The notes under the pieces: generated by a model
Databases searched by the model: none
Told to the model about the DNA's origin: nothing
What the model saw: the letters and a program-made list of their open reading frames with translations, nothing else
Made by a program: the position numbers and the translations under genes
Shown here: positions 23,201-34,329 of the stretch, in pieces
Layout of the letters: every line of letters begins with the position of its first letter
Position numbering within the stretch: the first letter of the stretch is position 1
Assembly: GCA_002633005.1 (NCBI GenBank)
Contig: NMRA01000799.1
Coordinates: 69,228 to 133,227, forward strand
Direction: 5' to 3'
Length of the DNA stretch: 64,000 nucleotides
Source: Phoronis australis
Taxonomy: Eukaryota; Phoronida; Phoronidae

Positions 23201-26200
23201 CAAAGAAGAGACTCTTAAGCTTTGGCCGCAAGTTGCCATTTGTCCTACAAGATTAAAACAGATCTTGGAGAGATGGAGAGCGATCTACACTAGATCTTGT
23301 AATAAAAACCTATCACACGGAAGAAAGTAAGGCACGTCTTGATGCACATGCACGAATCTGTCAAAAGTAGATACCAGCATCGATCTATTGGATCCCGAGG
23401 TCCATCCCAAAGACGCAGTAGTGAACATTAGGAGTGACAGGATTGCTATTCTAACAGTTAATTGAAGCCTACATGAAACAAGCATTGGACAGGAAATGTT
23501 ATCAAACTTCGAGAAAGGCTGCCAGTATGTTAGGAACACAAGTACATGTAGGTAATCGCTGATGAAGATCCTTGTCCCTTAATAAGTACTAGGAAATTGT
23601 AGAAATCCCATGAACAAGCTAGCTCCATTATTGTGCAACATAACGTGAAATGTGCATATGAACTTAAAAAATTGTAGGTTGTTTCCGATGACAAAAATGT
23701 ATTTGTCCTTTGTCTGCATTACTAAGACAAGGAACAGCTTCAAATACCACAACCATGAAATCACCTAGTAAGCGTAGAACAGTCGTAGTTAGCAGTGGAA
23801 ACATGTAGCGATACTTTGACGGTCTCCTCCATGTCCATGAGCTGTTGGGTTGTAACACAGTGGCATGTTACTATGGAGTTGGAAAGGGATAAACTGTTAA
23901 AATATTGAAGGCTGGACATGACATGACATGTCTTCCATCAGTAATTTTCATGTTCATTTTTCTGATCTCATAAAACAGGCCACTAAATGTATGCGTGCCT
24001 GTTATGGAATGAAGAGTATCAGGAAGATGTCATGAACCAGACTACTGGTATGGGCAAGAGAAAAGGCAAGAAATATACATCTGCCCCCAAACTGTCAGCG
24101 ACAACGGAGGCAATCATAGAGCCCATTACCAGTCAGGCATGTGGTGGAGGGTCACCAGCACTAGATCCAGAGGACTATGGACGGAAGAAAGATGCCATAA
24201 ACAAATCACTCTCACCATCTATAATTCAGCATGGTGTCCAACTCGCTCCTATTGAATACTGGTGATAATTAGGTGTAGCTGCAAAGGTCAGATTCCACAA
24301 AATTCATGTCGATACAATCGCAGTGTCAAGTGTAGAATTAGCATTTGAAACGTCTTGTGACTGGTCTCCATTAGATAGGTTATGATCTGGGGTTTACCCA
24401 ATTAAACAATTTGGTCATCTACCAAAAATACCCTGCGTATCAGACAAAACTAGAATATGTAGAGTTGTGTAATAAATAACAGATCATTTACATTGTATGG
24501 TGTAATGACAGATTTCATAAAATTCATCAGTAAAACACCTAAATAATCTACATACAGTGCCCCCCCCCATAAGAAAGTTGCGAGCAGAAATAGAATTTTT
24601 AATAATGGCCTTTATTTTCATAAATTATGCTACTTTATGGTGCAGCTTGCAAACTGATTTCATTAACTTAATTGACCATTGGAACATAGGTTCAAAGATC
24701 ATGAGAGTTTACCCGTGGTCCTTGGTACCGCAGCTATAAGCACAAGTAGAATTTTGAATAATGCCTCCCTTAATTTCCAGTAGATCTGCAAATATGCATC
24801 AATTATGCAAATTCATCATGCAACAATATGCAAACCGATTTCATTAAAGTAATTAACCAAAAGAATATAGGTGCAAAAATCATGGTAGTTCATCTGTGGT
24901 GCATGGTTCAGTAGCTATAAGCACAAGAAGAGTTTTGAATAATGGCGGCCTTAATTTTTACAAATTATGCAAATTAACAATGTATTCACCAAAAAAACTT
25001 TCACTATTAAATTCGTTGACCAAGGAAACATGGGTAAAAGCGTCAAAATTATCTACCTGCCGTTTTGATAAGGAAATTATATGCAAAATACAATTTTGCA
25101 TAATGGCGACCTTAATTTGCATATTTAAAAAAATTCTCAAGGGTTACACACAGTCACCCCTCTAAATCATGTTTACTTAACCCTAAGCTTCATGAAACAG
25201 CAATGAAAATACTTTATCCGGCAAAACCAGGCTCAAGCCCCTTGCTCCCGGACTAATAAGCATTTGTGAAAGAGAAAAATGAGCGACAATCCTGAAGTGC
25301 TGAAAAAAGCATACAACTGCGATTGGACAGGCAGCTAAGTAAAATGAAAAAAATCTGATCAAATTTCCTAGTTTTTTTTTAGTTTTTTAGTTGTTTGGCA
25401 GACTTTTTGACGTCCATCAAAGCTGAATGCGAGAATATCTTAGCACTGGGAAAAGGGCATTTTGTTTTTCGCAGTAAAACAACCCTTAGGCCCACGTGCG
25501 TTAAAAGTAAAAGAACCGCTGGCCCATGTGCTCTTTAAACTCTCTTAAAATGTACATGTAGTGAAAACAGACAATGATGTCAAATGCATATATTGTAGAT
25601 TTTTTTTATCTATGTAACGAAAGAACAAGGTAAAAAACGTTGTTTTGCAGATTTGGCCGGAAAAGAATTATGGTGGTCTTCCTATCAATGCAATGTCTGT
25701 TTGGTGTACTGAGTGCTGTGTCTGTTGGTCCCGTCATGTTTGTCATATTCTACTCGTTAATGTCCGGCGCTTCTATGGGCAAATACATATCCGCTTTTGT
25801 TCTAGGTAAGTCGGTAAATTTGTCTATTGTAGAACTCGCTTATTTATTCAGACCTAACGGAACTAAAACATATCAGCTGAATTTGGGAAAACTTGGTTTA
25901 TCTGTAAGCCCAAATAATTGCTTAAATCACCAGTAAACGTTTTCTGACTCAAGAAACACGATTTTTACTGTATCCAGTAACTGCACACTGGAAATATGGC
26001 CGTTATATACGTCACGCAATCAAATGATATATAGGGGAAATTAGATCGAATCCGTATACCACGATAGAAGCCGTATACAAATGTAGAAGCCGTATTTCGC
26101 GCTTGCTGAGCAGTCTCCTGGTGGTGCATATTTGCGAGTGCAAGGTCAAATTTGGTTGAGCTCGTTCATTTGGGTTATCTAAGTAATTAATTCAAGGCAT

Positions 26201-26506
26201 CCTTCCTGAAAATGCAGTTTTACTGGTGTAAAAACAAAGAAAATTTGACGCACGGTGATCAGGCGGCTATTTTAGGGCTTCGATGAAATTTCAATCTGGG
26301 TCATCAAAAAATCGGTCAAGCTAAAATCAGCTAAAAATCTAATTCAAATCCAACGAAAACGTTTCGTTATGGATGCATACAATACATGTATATGTACAAT
26401 GAGAGCTTAAGTTTTTACAGGAAATCGCGACCTAGTATCGAGTTCTTTTACTGAGACGATCCTCTGCCTAGAGTGACGTCGTTCTGTTGAGTGGTCTATC
26501 ATATAA

Positions 26507-26581
<75 letters not shown>

Positions 26582-29500
26582 TATATATATATATATACAG
26601 AATTTGTAAAATGCACGACACTTTTCATTGTTCACAGTCTTTATTCCGTTGCGTTCATACTTTCGGAACAAAACTCTACTCTCAACTGAACATACATGTA
26701 GATACAGTAACTGACCTAGCGTCGCTACACGACTGACATTATTCTTTTGTGTGGTATATCATCTATATAGATAGGATAGACCGATTAATGAACTTGCCCA
26801 CACAATACCTTATTAAGTATTCAATTTATTTAAGTCCTTTTTTCGAAGCTCATTTATTTGAGAAAAACTCATTTCAAATGAGAAGGTGTTTTCAACTCTC
26901 CCTCGTTGCCGGTCGCAGCGTAAAGCCTTTTTGCAATACTGTCCTACCTCAAGTTCTGCAAATCAGCAGTTTCCACCATTATATTCCAATGGTGTGGTCA
27001 AAACGGAGAATGTCTCTATTACTATGAACAGTCCACAAGCTAAGACATGAATTTCAAAATAGACCAAGAAAACTAAAAAATTCCTCGAAGCTAAAATCAC
27101 AAACTGCTGCAGACAACTCGGTTCAGGGAATGTTTCAATTTTCATATTCCCGGATGGGTTGTTCCAAGTTTCCGACAAAATTTTGATATTATTTATGGTT
27201 ATAACTTATATATTTCACAACCTAAAAATTTTAATCAACTTATTATGAAATAAAACTATACTGGTTATTCAACACTTTCCGAGATTTTTTGTCGCTTAAC
27301 CGATTTGCCGGGCTACCGTACACTGTACTTGGCATACATATGACGTCAAATAACAACAAGGCGGATCACACGGCAACAAGGTATTGCCACGCGGATGTAA
27401 ATAATCCAAATATATGGGAAAAATAGGTTATCCCACACACATAGGAATACTACTGCGATAACCTATCTCGAATTCATTTCATCTGGAAATGTTGCAACGA
27501 GACCGAAGGTCGAGTAAGGACATTCCCAGATGAAATGAATTCTTGATAGCTTATGGCAGTAGTATGTGGGATATCCTTGGCCTATATTTCATGAACTCGG
27601 TGATAGTCAGCGCTTGCACAGAAATTCGCTTTGCCTACATGTATGAGCATTCGCTGAGTTTGATTTGCTTTTATTTCTACTTACGTAAACTCTGAATTAG
27701 ACAATTTCTTTGAATATATTGTCCGAACAAACTTATTAAACCGTGCTTTATGTCAAAAACGTATAGAAAGCCACTTTCTCCTCCACAAAAATCACCCAGG
27801 ATATAAATCCATCGCACTTGAAAGAAATGGGAAGACAATAAAGTTGATTTAAGCGCACCTTTTAGTGATCTCCATATTGTGCATCGAATGACTTTGTAGA
27901 CAGCTTAAAGTCAATGTACAGGTCGACTCCTATACATGTAGCACAAGACCGCGAACATATCATGTGAATTTACAGCTGCGCGATCGTTAAGTTCAGACGA
28001 AAATCCAGGACAGCACCAGTAATGTCTGAACGGTACATGTACATTGGTACATTAAATGAGGCTTCTTATCGACGTTTTCCTTTCTTCAAGCGACATAAAA
28101 TCTGCTTTTTTCGAAAACAAGCTTTGATTGATGTCAAAGTTATAAACGTGGTGTAGAATTTCTCGTTCTTACTCTGACGAGGCAGAATATTCCGATGAAT
28201 CTTCAACTAAATAAAAATTCCTAATGCGTTTCACGTGCCGGTTACAGTGTTTCACTAACAATGCGGTTAGCGGTTTTAAAGTCCTTATCTCAAAATGCCA
28301 ATGTGATTCCTGTATCCAAAAATGAAATCTTATTTTCGATACCCTTTCATTATATTCTTTTCGCCTTTCGTGCCAAAAGCGATTTTTAACAGTATTTGAC
28401 CCTTTTCTGTGAGCGTGTCATTACCGGCTGTCATCGGCTATTTCTGTACCCACATTTCCGGCTCGTCAGGAACTTGTCCTGAACACCACCATTTTTTCTT
28501 GTAACTTAATGTGCTATCGCTTACTCTTAAAGTCTTCATTATTTTGTTTTATTAGTAATATCTCGTGATTCGTTTGTATATGCAGTTTATTTATAGTTTC
28601 TAGTTACTGGTCGTTGAATTTTTTGGAATGTTACGAGTAATTTTGTTAGTTATGTTAAAATAGCATTGGTGTTAAGTTCCTGTTATGTTGGGCGGTCTAA
28701 CTTAGGAACCAATATGAGTCGAACCAATTTTTTTTCGTTTAGAATTTTGTTTTCGTTTTGAAAACTACTTTGCTGTCATGGGAAAGGTAGTGCATTATAC
28801 TCAGTAAACAACGAAACAGTATCAAAATCGGGGCAAGCAGTGTAAAGTTATTGCATTTGCTGTGGCGAAATTTGGATCACTTTTTGGGGTAGGTACTTCT
28901 TGGATCTTTATAACATCATCTAACCATGTAATATGGTTAACAATGTGTGCTTCTTGGACTTTAATTGTAACCTTTTTGGTTGCGATATTGCCTTTTTGGT
29001 TAGGTCTCAATATGCTGGGCACGGTGTTCAGAAGCATGTCAACTCGACAAATGCGATCCCGTAGGGTAAGGCGTAAATCTTTTTAAGCAGACGGTAAAAT
29101 CGGGATAATTAAACCGTGGCCGTACTATCAAACCTTCCTGTAGGCCTGCTCTCCATCTTCACCCTACTGAATTTCAAAGCTCCCCGGGTGCCATGCTGGG
29201 GGACTATGACGCTACAAGATGGACTTCTGATTGGACGGTACCCGATTATGTTTCACGTTTTAGTGAAACCCTGAATGTGGTCTCGTCCAGCATGCGGCGG
29301 GGTCGAAATCTTAAGTTTTATTAGCTTCGCGGTAGAACTGTCACACATTGGTTGACTTGCTTTTAACGTTTCAGGCCTAGAACTTGTTGGCGTGAGATAC
29401 CGGTCGGTGGCAGGCCTCGGTATATACTTCTCCTGGAGCGTCGGGTATCTGTTGGTGGGTTTGGTAGCCTATTTCATCAGGGATTGGGCTACTTTGCAAC

Positions 29501-31483
29501 TGTCGCTCAACCTACCGATTATTGCATTCGTCGCTCTTTACGCATGGTTTGTAAACAATTAGTGATTTATTTTGAAATGTGAATGGTCATAAAAACGTGA
29601 CTGCACTGTTGGTAGAATAATGTATAACACAACTGGGCCCACACTCCAGTTGCATCACCCGTATTTAAATCATCAGTCTTCTGGTAGCGTATATGTATGT
29701 TAAAACTGCATTTCGTGTTGATTAGTTGGCTGAAATAAACGAATGCCAAATAAGACCATTTACAGTGCACTCCCATAAAGTCGCTTTCACAATACCTCAC
29801 TCTGAAAGGGTTCAAGTTTCATTCCACTCAAGTCGCAAGCAATACATGAATTTTCAATTTTAGGGGTGACCAATCCCAATGAACTCCGAAGAGTTTTCTT
29901 GAGTATGTTCATGCTCGTAACAGGGACGGAGTCATGTCACGGCAAGCAGTATTATCACACATTTTCGTTAGAGTATACCGAGTTGATTCAGTACTTGTTT
30001 TTAGCCAGTAAAACTGAGCAAAATGGAGCTTTATGCCTTGATTTACAGCCACTGCCCTTCTTGGACAACGATAGGATGAACAGCGTCTTACTGCAAGACC
30101 TACTTCTACGCCACCAGATTGAGCTTTTCATATTTCGAGTCTAATTTTGATCATTTATCAAATTTAAGTGCAGGGAGTTAATATTCACATTTACAAAATT
30201 TTTTAACAATGGTTCACGTTAAATTCGTTGATTATCTACCTGGAGTTGGTGACTTTGATTTCATTGGCCATATTACTGTCGTTTGGTTCGCTGAAATCGT
30301 CCGAAAACGGCGTAAGTGTAGAGCATATTTTCCATTTGATCAGTGATTATTACACGATGACCGTAAGTACAGAATAGCACAGGAAACGTGCTGCTAAAAT
30401 GGTAATTGGAGACACTTGTTCAAGTAAAAGTGATCTTGTGTCAGGTTGACGCCCGAATCGCCAAGATGGTTGCTTCAACGTCACCGTGTTGAAGACGCAA
30501 TCGTCGTACTGAAAAGAATTGCCCGGATGAACGGTGTTGAATGGGACGCGGAGATGGATCAAATGGTGGACACGTGCACGCAAGAACAAAAACAAGTTGT
30601 GAGCTTAAACAAAACTGTTTTCGTTCAGAAATTGAAAATTAGAACAATTGCATTTTGACATTTCAACCTTACGTAAATATGTTATTACTATTGCAATTGG
30701 TTAACTGTTATGAAGCGTGAGAACTGTGAAATAAAGACGGAGCTTGATTTACCAAGTTGCTTTGTGTATTACATGTATGTTCATCAATTGTTTTGACCAT
30801 AACGAGACATGAACTAAGGCTATTACATGTAGCAATTACGCAAAAGGCTGGTAACTGTTTAAACGTTTTAGTCGGTTCAGTTTGTGTGAATATTAACTGC
30901 AGTGAAGAGGTTAAAACACAAAAGGCGTAGATCTTACCATTACTTTTGTTCTTCACATAATGAAATGAGAATATTCAGCTCTTCATAAAAAATTCTAAAG
31001 TATGCCTGAACTTCCGGTTAAGTTCCGAAAACTAGTTATAAACATTGTTGATAACTTCTGCACGCAGATACTGTACACGTACTGTTTTCAACTTTGAAAA
31101 GCAAATTAGTAAATTTACTCGACTTCGTTCCTATATTTACACGAAAGCCGGCCGTATAAATTAATGATTTGTGATAATCATGTTCAAATTTTAGCTTTTG
31201 TGCAATTTTCTCATTTTTTCAGTTAAGAGTATGTTTTAACCTATACGTTTGGCATCATTATCTCTGTCTGTCGCTGATCTAATGTTGTTTCAGAGCAATC
31301 GTCCTACCACCCTACTTATTTCTTTAGTGAAGTCAAGAACGATGATTCTCTTCACAATCGTCAACGCGATGCTGTGGTATGTACTTGTTTCTGATTCTTA
31401 TTATTTTTGACCTTTCAAGCACCTTAGTAAGTCTATTTTTACGGATTATCGAATAAAATATGACACATATACCCAACGAGCCC

Positions 31484-31521
<38 letters not shown>

Positions 31522-31596
31522 GTTTGACACTTACCTTTATTGTATTTGATGATTTGATTGTAACAAGGGCCGGAGGCCTAGTTATTGAATAAATAA

Positions 31597-31632
<36 letters not shown>

Positions 31633-34329
31633 GTGTGTGTGTTTGTGTGTGTGTATATTTATTTATTTATTTATTTATTTAATAACTAGGACTCCGGCCC
31701 TTGTTACAATCAAATCATCAAATACAATAAAGGTAAGTGTCAAACATTAGAAGTAAACCGAGTTCTTCTTCGCTTGAATGCGAAATGAACTTATTTACAT
31801 GTTTACCATATAAGATATTCTTCCTCCATAGTCATGAGTCTGTTGAATTTTGTAACATTGGGATTGTTGTAGCTCCATGCAGGCATATATCGTTTCCTAA
31901 GGCCATCGTAGAACGGGCATTCGATAACAAAATGATGCTCTGACTCGACATATCTCCTAACACAGAGAGAGCATAACCTTTCTGTTCTGTTAAGTTTCAA
32001 GTGTCAACCCTTTTCAATCATTAGTGCATGCGCCGAACATCTTAATTTGACCATATCAGATCAAACATTTACATTGTCAATTACATATAGATAGTTTTCA
32101 AACCATATATTTAACTTAAGGGTTCTGTAAGTTTCCAGCTTAATCGAATTGTTCAAAATATCTTATCATTTTTGCTGATCAATATCTTTGCATCTTTGTT
32201 TAAAAAGTGACATGAAGCTTGTCTCAGAACCTACACCCTGACTTATACCATGCTTCTCCAAAACGAAACTGAAATAGCAATTTCTTAACATCATTAATCC
32301 AGCACGGTTTATTAACATTCTCCGTCATATTGTACATGTAGGACATTAAACGCAGAAATAACAATTAAGTCAATGACTTGTTGGAGACCTGTATTGTTGC
32401 TTCAAATTTTACCATACAAGTTTCATTTCATTTCTCGTTTGGAATTCTAGGTTTTGTGCCACCCTACTGTTTTATGGTCTTTCGTTTAATACTTCGAACT
32501 TGACCGGTGGTCCATACGCTAACTTTGCCATATCCGGCGCAGTAGAGATACCAGCACTTTTCTGCACCTACGTGATGTTGAAAAGTCGACTGGGCAGACG
32601 TGGTACCACTTTTCTTACCGTCATGGCGTCAGCTGCGTTCCTGCTAGCCACCGTGCCCATTCCCGAAGGTAATGATAGCGGTGGCGGCGCAAGCAGAGGA
32701 CGGCAATACTCTTGGTGGTTTTGTTAAGAATGGTGGATGGTTATGGTAGTGGCGATGGTGGTGGTGGCGGTGTGACGTGGTGGCGGTGTGACGTGGTGGC
32801 GGCTTGCGTAGTGGCCGCGTGACATAGTGGCGGCGTGACGTGGTGGCGGTGATGCTGGTGGACGGTGTGCTGGTGCTGGGTGGTTTACGGCATGCTCAAC
32901 ATAGCGGCGGTAGTCGCTGCAGAAAACTGAGTTGAGGTGAAGTTAACTCCGTTTTTCCTCATGAAAAAATAAATAAAGGATCACTGGAGGTCGCTTTTCA
33001 ACCGCCGCGCTACGCTGACTGTTTTTACCTTGAATGTTCAATATTTTGTGACCACAACATATCTTTCATCATCCAATTGCAAAATGCCTTTTCATGAGCA
33101 AACAAGTTCAGTTAGATGAGAGGGTTCTTTTCATACTTGCAGAGTTTGGATGGCTAGTAACTTCCTTGGCAATGCTTGGAAAGTTCAGCAGCACTTCGTT
33201 CTTTGCTGTTATCTACATCTACACGCCAGAAATGTATCCGACTCCGTTCAGGGCAGTTGCCACCAGTACGATTTCGACTTTTGGAAGAATTGGTGTCATT
33301 GCTGCTCCCTACATCGCTATCACGGTAAGAATCGTATCTCTTTAGTAACTGAGCTTCAGCCCAAGCAACAATGAAGAGGCGGTTTTGACCAATTTTTTAA
33401 ACTTTTAAAAAGGATTGGGTTCTCCAAAAGAAATGCCTCAGCTATTTTTTGAAAGAACCCTGCTTTCATTATACACCACGGCCAAAACAAGTTTTGCTAA
33501 CATTCTTAACTAAGTTATCAACAGAAAGAATGGACCTTTCTTTCATCTTCTACCTTTCACGTGGTGGTGGTTTATCGATACGTTGTTATAATATTGGTAA
33601 CTACTCAGCGCCATAATAATTTTAAAGATTGCTGTATATCAAGGTCAGGGGGAGTGGAGCAGGTGTAGAATTCACTTTTTCGTTTGTTAGCGTCACTCAA
33701 TGAAAGTCTAAGATTTCAAAGTCAGCTCATATGTAAACAAAGACATTGTATTAATCGACTGTACGATTTCTTGTCACTAAACCATTCTCAAGGCAATTGT
33801 TCACAATGTTCCAGTCAAGTAAAACACAGATAGAGAAATGGAGAAACGTCTCCACAGGTACACGTTGAAATGCATTGTGAAGGGAGAGACCAGAAATCAA
33901 AACAAATGAAACAACGCTTCTATTCAGATAGCGCTCATCGTGATTCAGTCGTATGTGCGTAGATTCCTTTAAGAGGAGGCTGACGTTGGCGCCTTGTATA
34001 AAAACATCTGAACACCAGAGTCATGGCATGGCCAGTGAAGTTCGTACTCGTATTTTGGCCAAAAACCTTTGGGATTAGTCAAAGACTTCTTATGCAAAAA
34101 GTGTACTGATCGTATGGATTGCACCTGGTACGTAACATCAACTTACCGTTTTCCATACTTACAGGGAAAGATATACTTCCGGGAACTTCCGTTGATGATT
34201 TTTGGATTGGTATCACTAGCTGTGGCCGGGACAATATTCTTACTTCCTGAAACGGGATCCACTTCACTGCCGGATACGTTAGACGACTTCAAGAATCTAA
34301 AAAAACACAGAATATCGTGCAGTCGGTAA
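16809..34329 (+). CDS. SLC22-family organic ion transporter, copy A (nine exons)
   Basis: Joined coding exons are 16,809-17,246; 21,319-21,422; 25,651-25,805; 29,375-29,546; 30,445-30,598; 31,294-31,376; 32,451-32,668; 33,143-33,324; 34,165-34,329. They give 1,671 bases, 556 residues plus stop, the usual SLC22 length, with every junction GT..AG and in frame. Family hallmarks are a large cysteine-bearing, N-glycosylatable loop after helix 1, CSSWEYD..WDLVCG before helix 2, GMLSDRFGRKR between helices 2 and 3, PESPRWLL after helix 6, LKSRLGRRGT between helices 8 and 9, and FLLPETGSTSLPDT at the C-terminus. SLC22 proteins are 12-helix plasma-membrane carriers of organic cations, anions or zwitterions such as carnitine. 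The substrate here cannot be told. Copy B downstream is about 90% identical. Confidence 0.9.
17840..18880. other. Intron 1 blocks conserved with copy B (42,090-43,100)
   Basis: Intronic sequence aligns with copy B, for example tattcgaggt, cccgtcagaaatcccacattctgg-like text, caaaacctatagcgggtaatt, and acgagagtttgg. Short frames ending YKTYSG or FKTYSG exist in both, but the reading frame upstream differs between copies, so I treat the block as non-coding. Confidence 0.5.
18901..19038. repeat. 46 bp tandem repeat, three copies
   Basis: Units start at 18,901, 18,947 and 18,993 with ttcattttggccacccttgt and end tcacatccagag. They differ at only a few positions. The paralogous stretch of copy B (near 43,140) lacks the array. 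Confidence 0.95.
19590..20275 (-). pseudogene. pogo/Tigger-like transposase, frameshifted and internally deleted
   Basis: Minus-strand reading gives an N-terminal KPAIRSYHMGLNKYAK, then LPIEEKGDLVEYRIGFEEF. After a frameshift come CITQKHVMKLSYQLAKSQD and FMRRHPGLSLRTPEAMSIG, the CENP-B/pogo-type RHPxLSLRxPEAxS signature. The frame then decays through KYYGLFELHGLTD, skips the DDE catalytic core, and resumes with YGETFCLVCLDKTSDYGEEW, a zinc-binding C-terminal tail known from pogo-like transposases. It lies in intron 1 of copy A within about 1.1 kb (19,465-20,620) missing from copy B. Confidence 0.7.
21319..21422 (+). CDS. Copy A exon 2: helix 2 (residues 147-181)
   Basis: It opens WDLVCGKEW, the highly conserved entry to helix 2, and ends GMLSD with AG of a split Arg codon at a GTAATT donor (phase 2). 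Only two silent changes separate it from copy B's exon 2. Confidence 0.9.
22075..22990. repeat. Left arm: about six diverged ~150 bp units
   Basis: The recurring landmark (c/g)(c/a)xtattcaaaattctatttttgc starts near 22,116, 22,275, 22,420, 22,583, 22,730 and 22,857, each followed by a tttgcataatttatgcaaat-like stretch. Confidence 0.8.
23987..24265 (+). CDS. Unrecognised 92-codon frame inside the foldback-like element
   Basis: Open frame MYACLLWNEEYQEDVMNQTT to QLAPIEYW, basic in the middle (GKRKGKKYTS). It sits in the single-copy core between the inverted arms. It could be a relic of an element protein, but I recognise no motif. Confidence 0.2.
   Translation: MYACLLWNEEYQEDVMNQTTGMGKRKGKKYTSAPKLSATTEAIIEPITSQACGGGSPALDPEDYGRKKDAINKSLSPSIIQHGVQLAPIEYW
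24470..25170. repeat. Right arm: same ~150 bp units in inverse orientation
   Basis: Units read as reverse complements of the left arm, with landmarks agaattttgaataatggc and aattatgcaaattcat. They recur near 24,590, 24,750, 24,930 and 25,095. Confidence 0.8.
25651..25805 (+). CDS. Copy A exon 3: FGRKR motif and helices 3-4 (residues 181-233)
   Basis: It completes the Arg of SDR and continues FGRKRIMVVF, the A-type MFS signature between helices 2 and 3. It ends GKYISAFVL plus one base at GTAAGT. Confidence 0.9.
26505..26597. repeat. (CATATA)n hexanucleotide microsatellite running into (AT)n
   Basis: Twelve or more near-perfect catata hexamers followed by pure AT. The repeat gives spurious repetitive peptides on both strands. 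Confidence 0.95.
27425..27575. repeat. ~150 bp imperfect palindrome near the right end of the insertion
   Basis: Left arm ggttatcccacac..atactactgcgataacctatct..gaattcatttcatctgg pairs with right arm ccagatgaaatgaattc..gatagcttatggcagtagtatgtgggatatcc. The loop contains cgagaccgaaggtcgag, itself partly inverted. Confidence 0.7.
29375..29546 (+). CDS. Copy A exon 4: helices 4-6 (residues 233-290)
   Basis: It encodes GLELVGVRYRSVAGLGIYF, matching the conserved E-(L/F)-V...R stretch of SLC22 helix 4-5, through AFVALYAW, where the Trp codon is split. It is one of the most conserved exons: two residue differences from copy B. Confidence 0.9.
30445..30598 (+). CDS. Copy A exon 5: PESPRWLL and central cytoplasmic loop (residues 290-341)
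   Basis: It begins LTPESPRWLLQR, a near-invariant SLC22 motif after helix 6, then a charged loop ending TQEQKQV. The GTGAGC donor (phase 0) is preferred over GTTGTG three bases upstream. Confidence 0.88.
31294..31376 (+). CDS. Copy A exon 6: entry to helix 7 (residues 342-369)
   Basis: The tttcag acceptor is followed by SNRPTTLLISLVKSRTMILF and then TIVNAMLW, with the Trp codon split at a GTATGT donor. It joins in phase with exons 5 and 7. Confidence 0.88.
31481..31680. repeat. (AT)n, (TG)n and (ATTT)n microsatellites between LINE tails
   Basis: Two AT tracts, one GT tract and an ATTT tract lie between and beside the inverted LINE 3' ends. Confidence 0.9.
31519..31748. repeat. Tail-to-tail palindrome of two LINE 3' ends
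   Basis: Left arm 31,519-31,603 (starting aatgtttgacacttacc) and right arm about 31,665-31,748 are near-exact reverse complements. Each ends inward in an AATA-type tandem tail, the usual 3' tail of CR1/L2-like LINEs. The right arm continues outward into LINE coding sequence, while the left arm is a short 5'-truncated copy. Confidence 0.8.
31660..32330 (-). mobile_element. 5'-truncated LINE (CR1/jockey-like), C-terminal reverse-transcriptase region
   Basis: Minus-strand frames give INDVKKLLFQFRFGEAW, IKLETYRTLKLNIWFENYL, VKLRCSAHALMIEKG and then HLKLNRTERLCSLCVRRYVE with SEHHFVIECPFYDGLRKRYM. The R.C..C....E.E.HF...CP.Y...R pattern is the zinc-knuckle tail found after the reverse transcriptase of many LINEs. 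A few frameshifts are present. The insertion enlarges intron 6 of copy A, and copy B's intron 6 is only 208 bp. Confidence 0.8.
32451..32668 (+). CDS. Copy A exon 7: helices 7-9 with LGRRG (residues 369-442)
   Basis: It contains GLSFNTSNLTGGPYANFAIS, typical of the helix 7 end and loop, and LKSRLGRRGTTFLTV, the second MFS signature. It ends PIPE plus one base at GTAATG, immediately before a GC-rich minisatellite. Confidence 0.9.
32729..32860. repeat. GC-rich minisatellite (~15 bp unit) after copy A exon 7
   Basis: Units of the type gtgacgtggtggcgg begin about 60 bases after the donor. The first 120 bases (32,729-32,848) are identical to copy B's 52,946-53,065, unlike the diverged intron around them. 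Confidence 0.85.
33143..33324 (+). CDS. Copy A exon 8: helices 10-11 with TPEMYPT (residues 442-502)
   Basis: It encodes FGWLVTSLAMLGKFSSTSFF, then IYTPEMYPTPFRAVATS, the conserved SLC22 (Y/F)T.E.(Y/F)PT.(V/I)R motif, and ends YIAIT at GTAAGA. Confidence 0.9.
34165..34329 (+). CDS. Copy A exon 9: helix 12 and C-terminus (residues 503-556)
   Basis: It encodes GKIYFRELPLMIFGLVSLAV, then FLLPETGSTSLPDT, the family's C-terminal signature, and ends HRISCSR and TAA. No AATAAA hexamer was seen in the next few hundred bases. Confidence 0.9.
   Translation, partial: GKIYFRELPLMIFGLVSLAVAGTIFLLPETGSTSLPDTLDDFKNLKKHRISCSR

Larger units (their letters stand above)
21990..25253. mobile_element. Foldback-like element with long inverted arms made of tandem repeats
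   Basis: The outer ends are inverted (TAGTCCAGGAACC on the left, GCTCCCGGACTA on the right), followed by matching subterminal text (gctgtttcatgtaacc..aacatgattta and its inverse near 25,150-25,210). Copy B has an uninterrupted site at about 44,872. Flanking ATA may be the duplicated target, though TA is also possible. Each arm is an array of diverged ~150 bp units. The middle (about 22,990-24,470) is unrelated single-copy sequence. No transposase is recognised, so it is probably non-autonomous. Confidence 0.75.
25991..27590. mobile_element. 1.6 kb insertion in intron 3 of copy A, imperfect inverted ends
   Basis: Copy B runs straight from ctgcacaata to atgaactcggtgatag (about 45,565). Copy A has 1.6 kb between these points. 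Its ends are GAAATATGGCC (25,991) and GGCCTATATTTC (27,579-27,590), inverted with one indel. It carries a hexanucleotide microsatellite and a hairpin but no recognisable protein. Confidence 0.5.

Noticed and set aside
22075-25170. CRISPR-like or satellite array
   Set aside because: Units are diverged, arms are inverted, and the genome is eukaryotic; a foldback-like transposon explains the structure.
26407-26736. Repetitive YTYTYT and MYMYMY peptides
   Set aside because: Translation of the hexanucleotide microsatellite in both directions.
28862-29086. Hydrophobic 74-codon frame in intron 3 of copy A
   Set aside because: The 3-to-4 exon junction is in phase without it, and copy B has no open equivalent.
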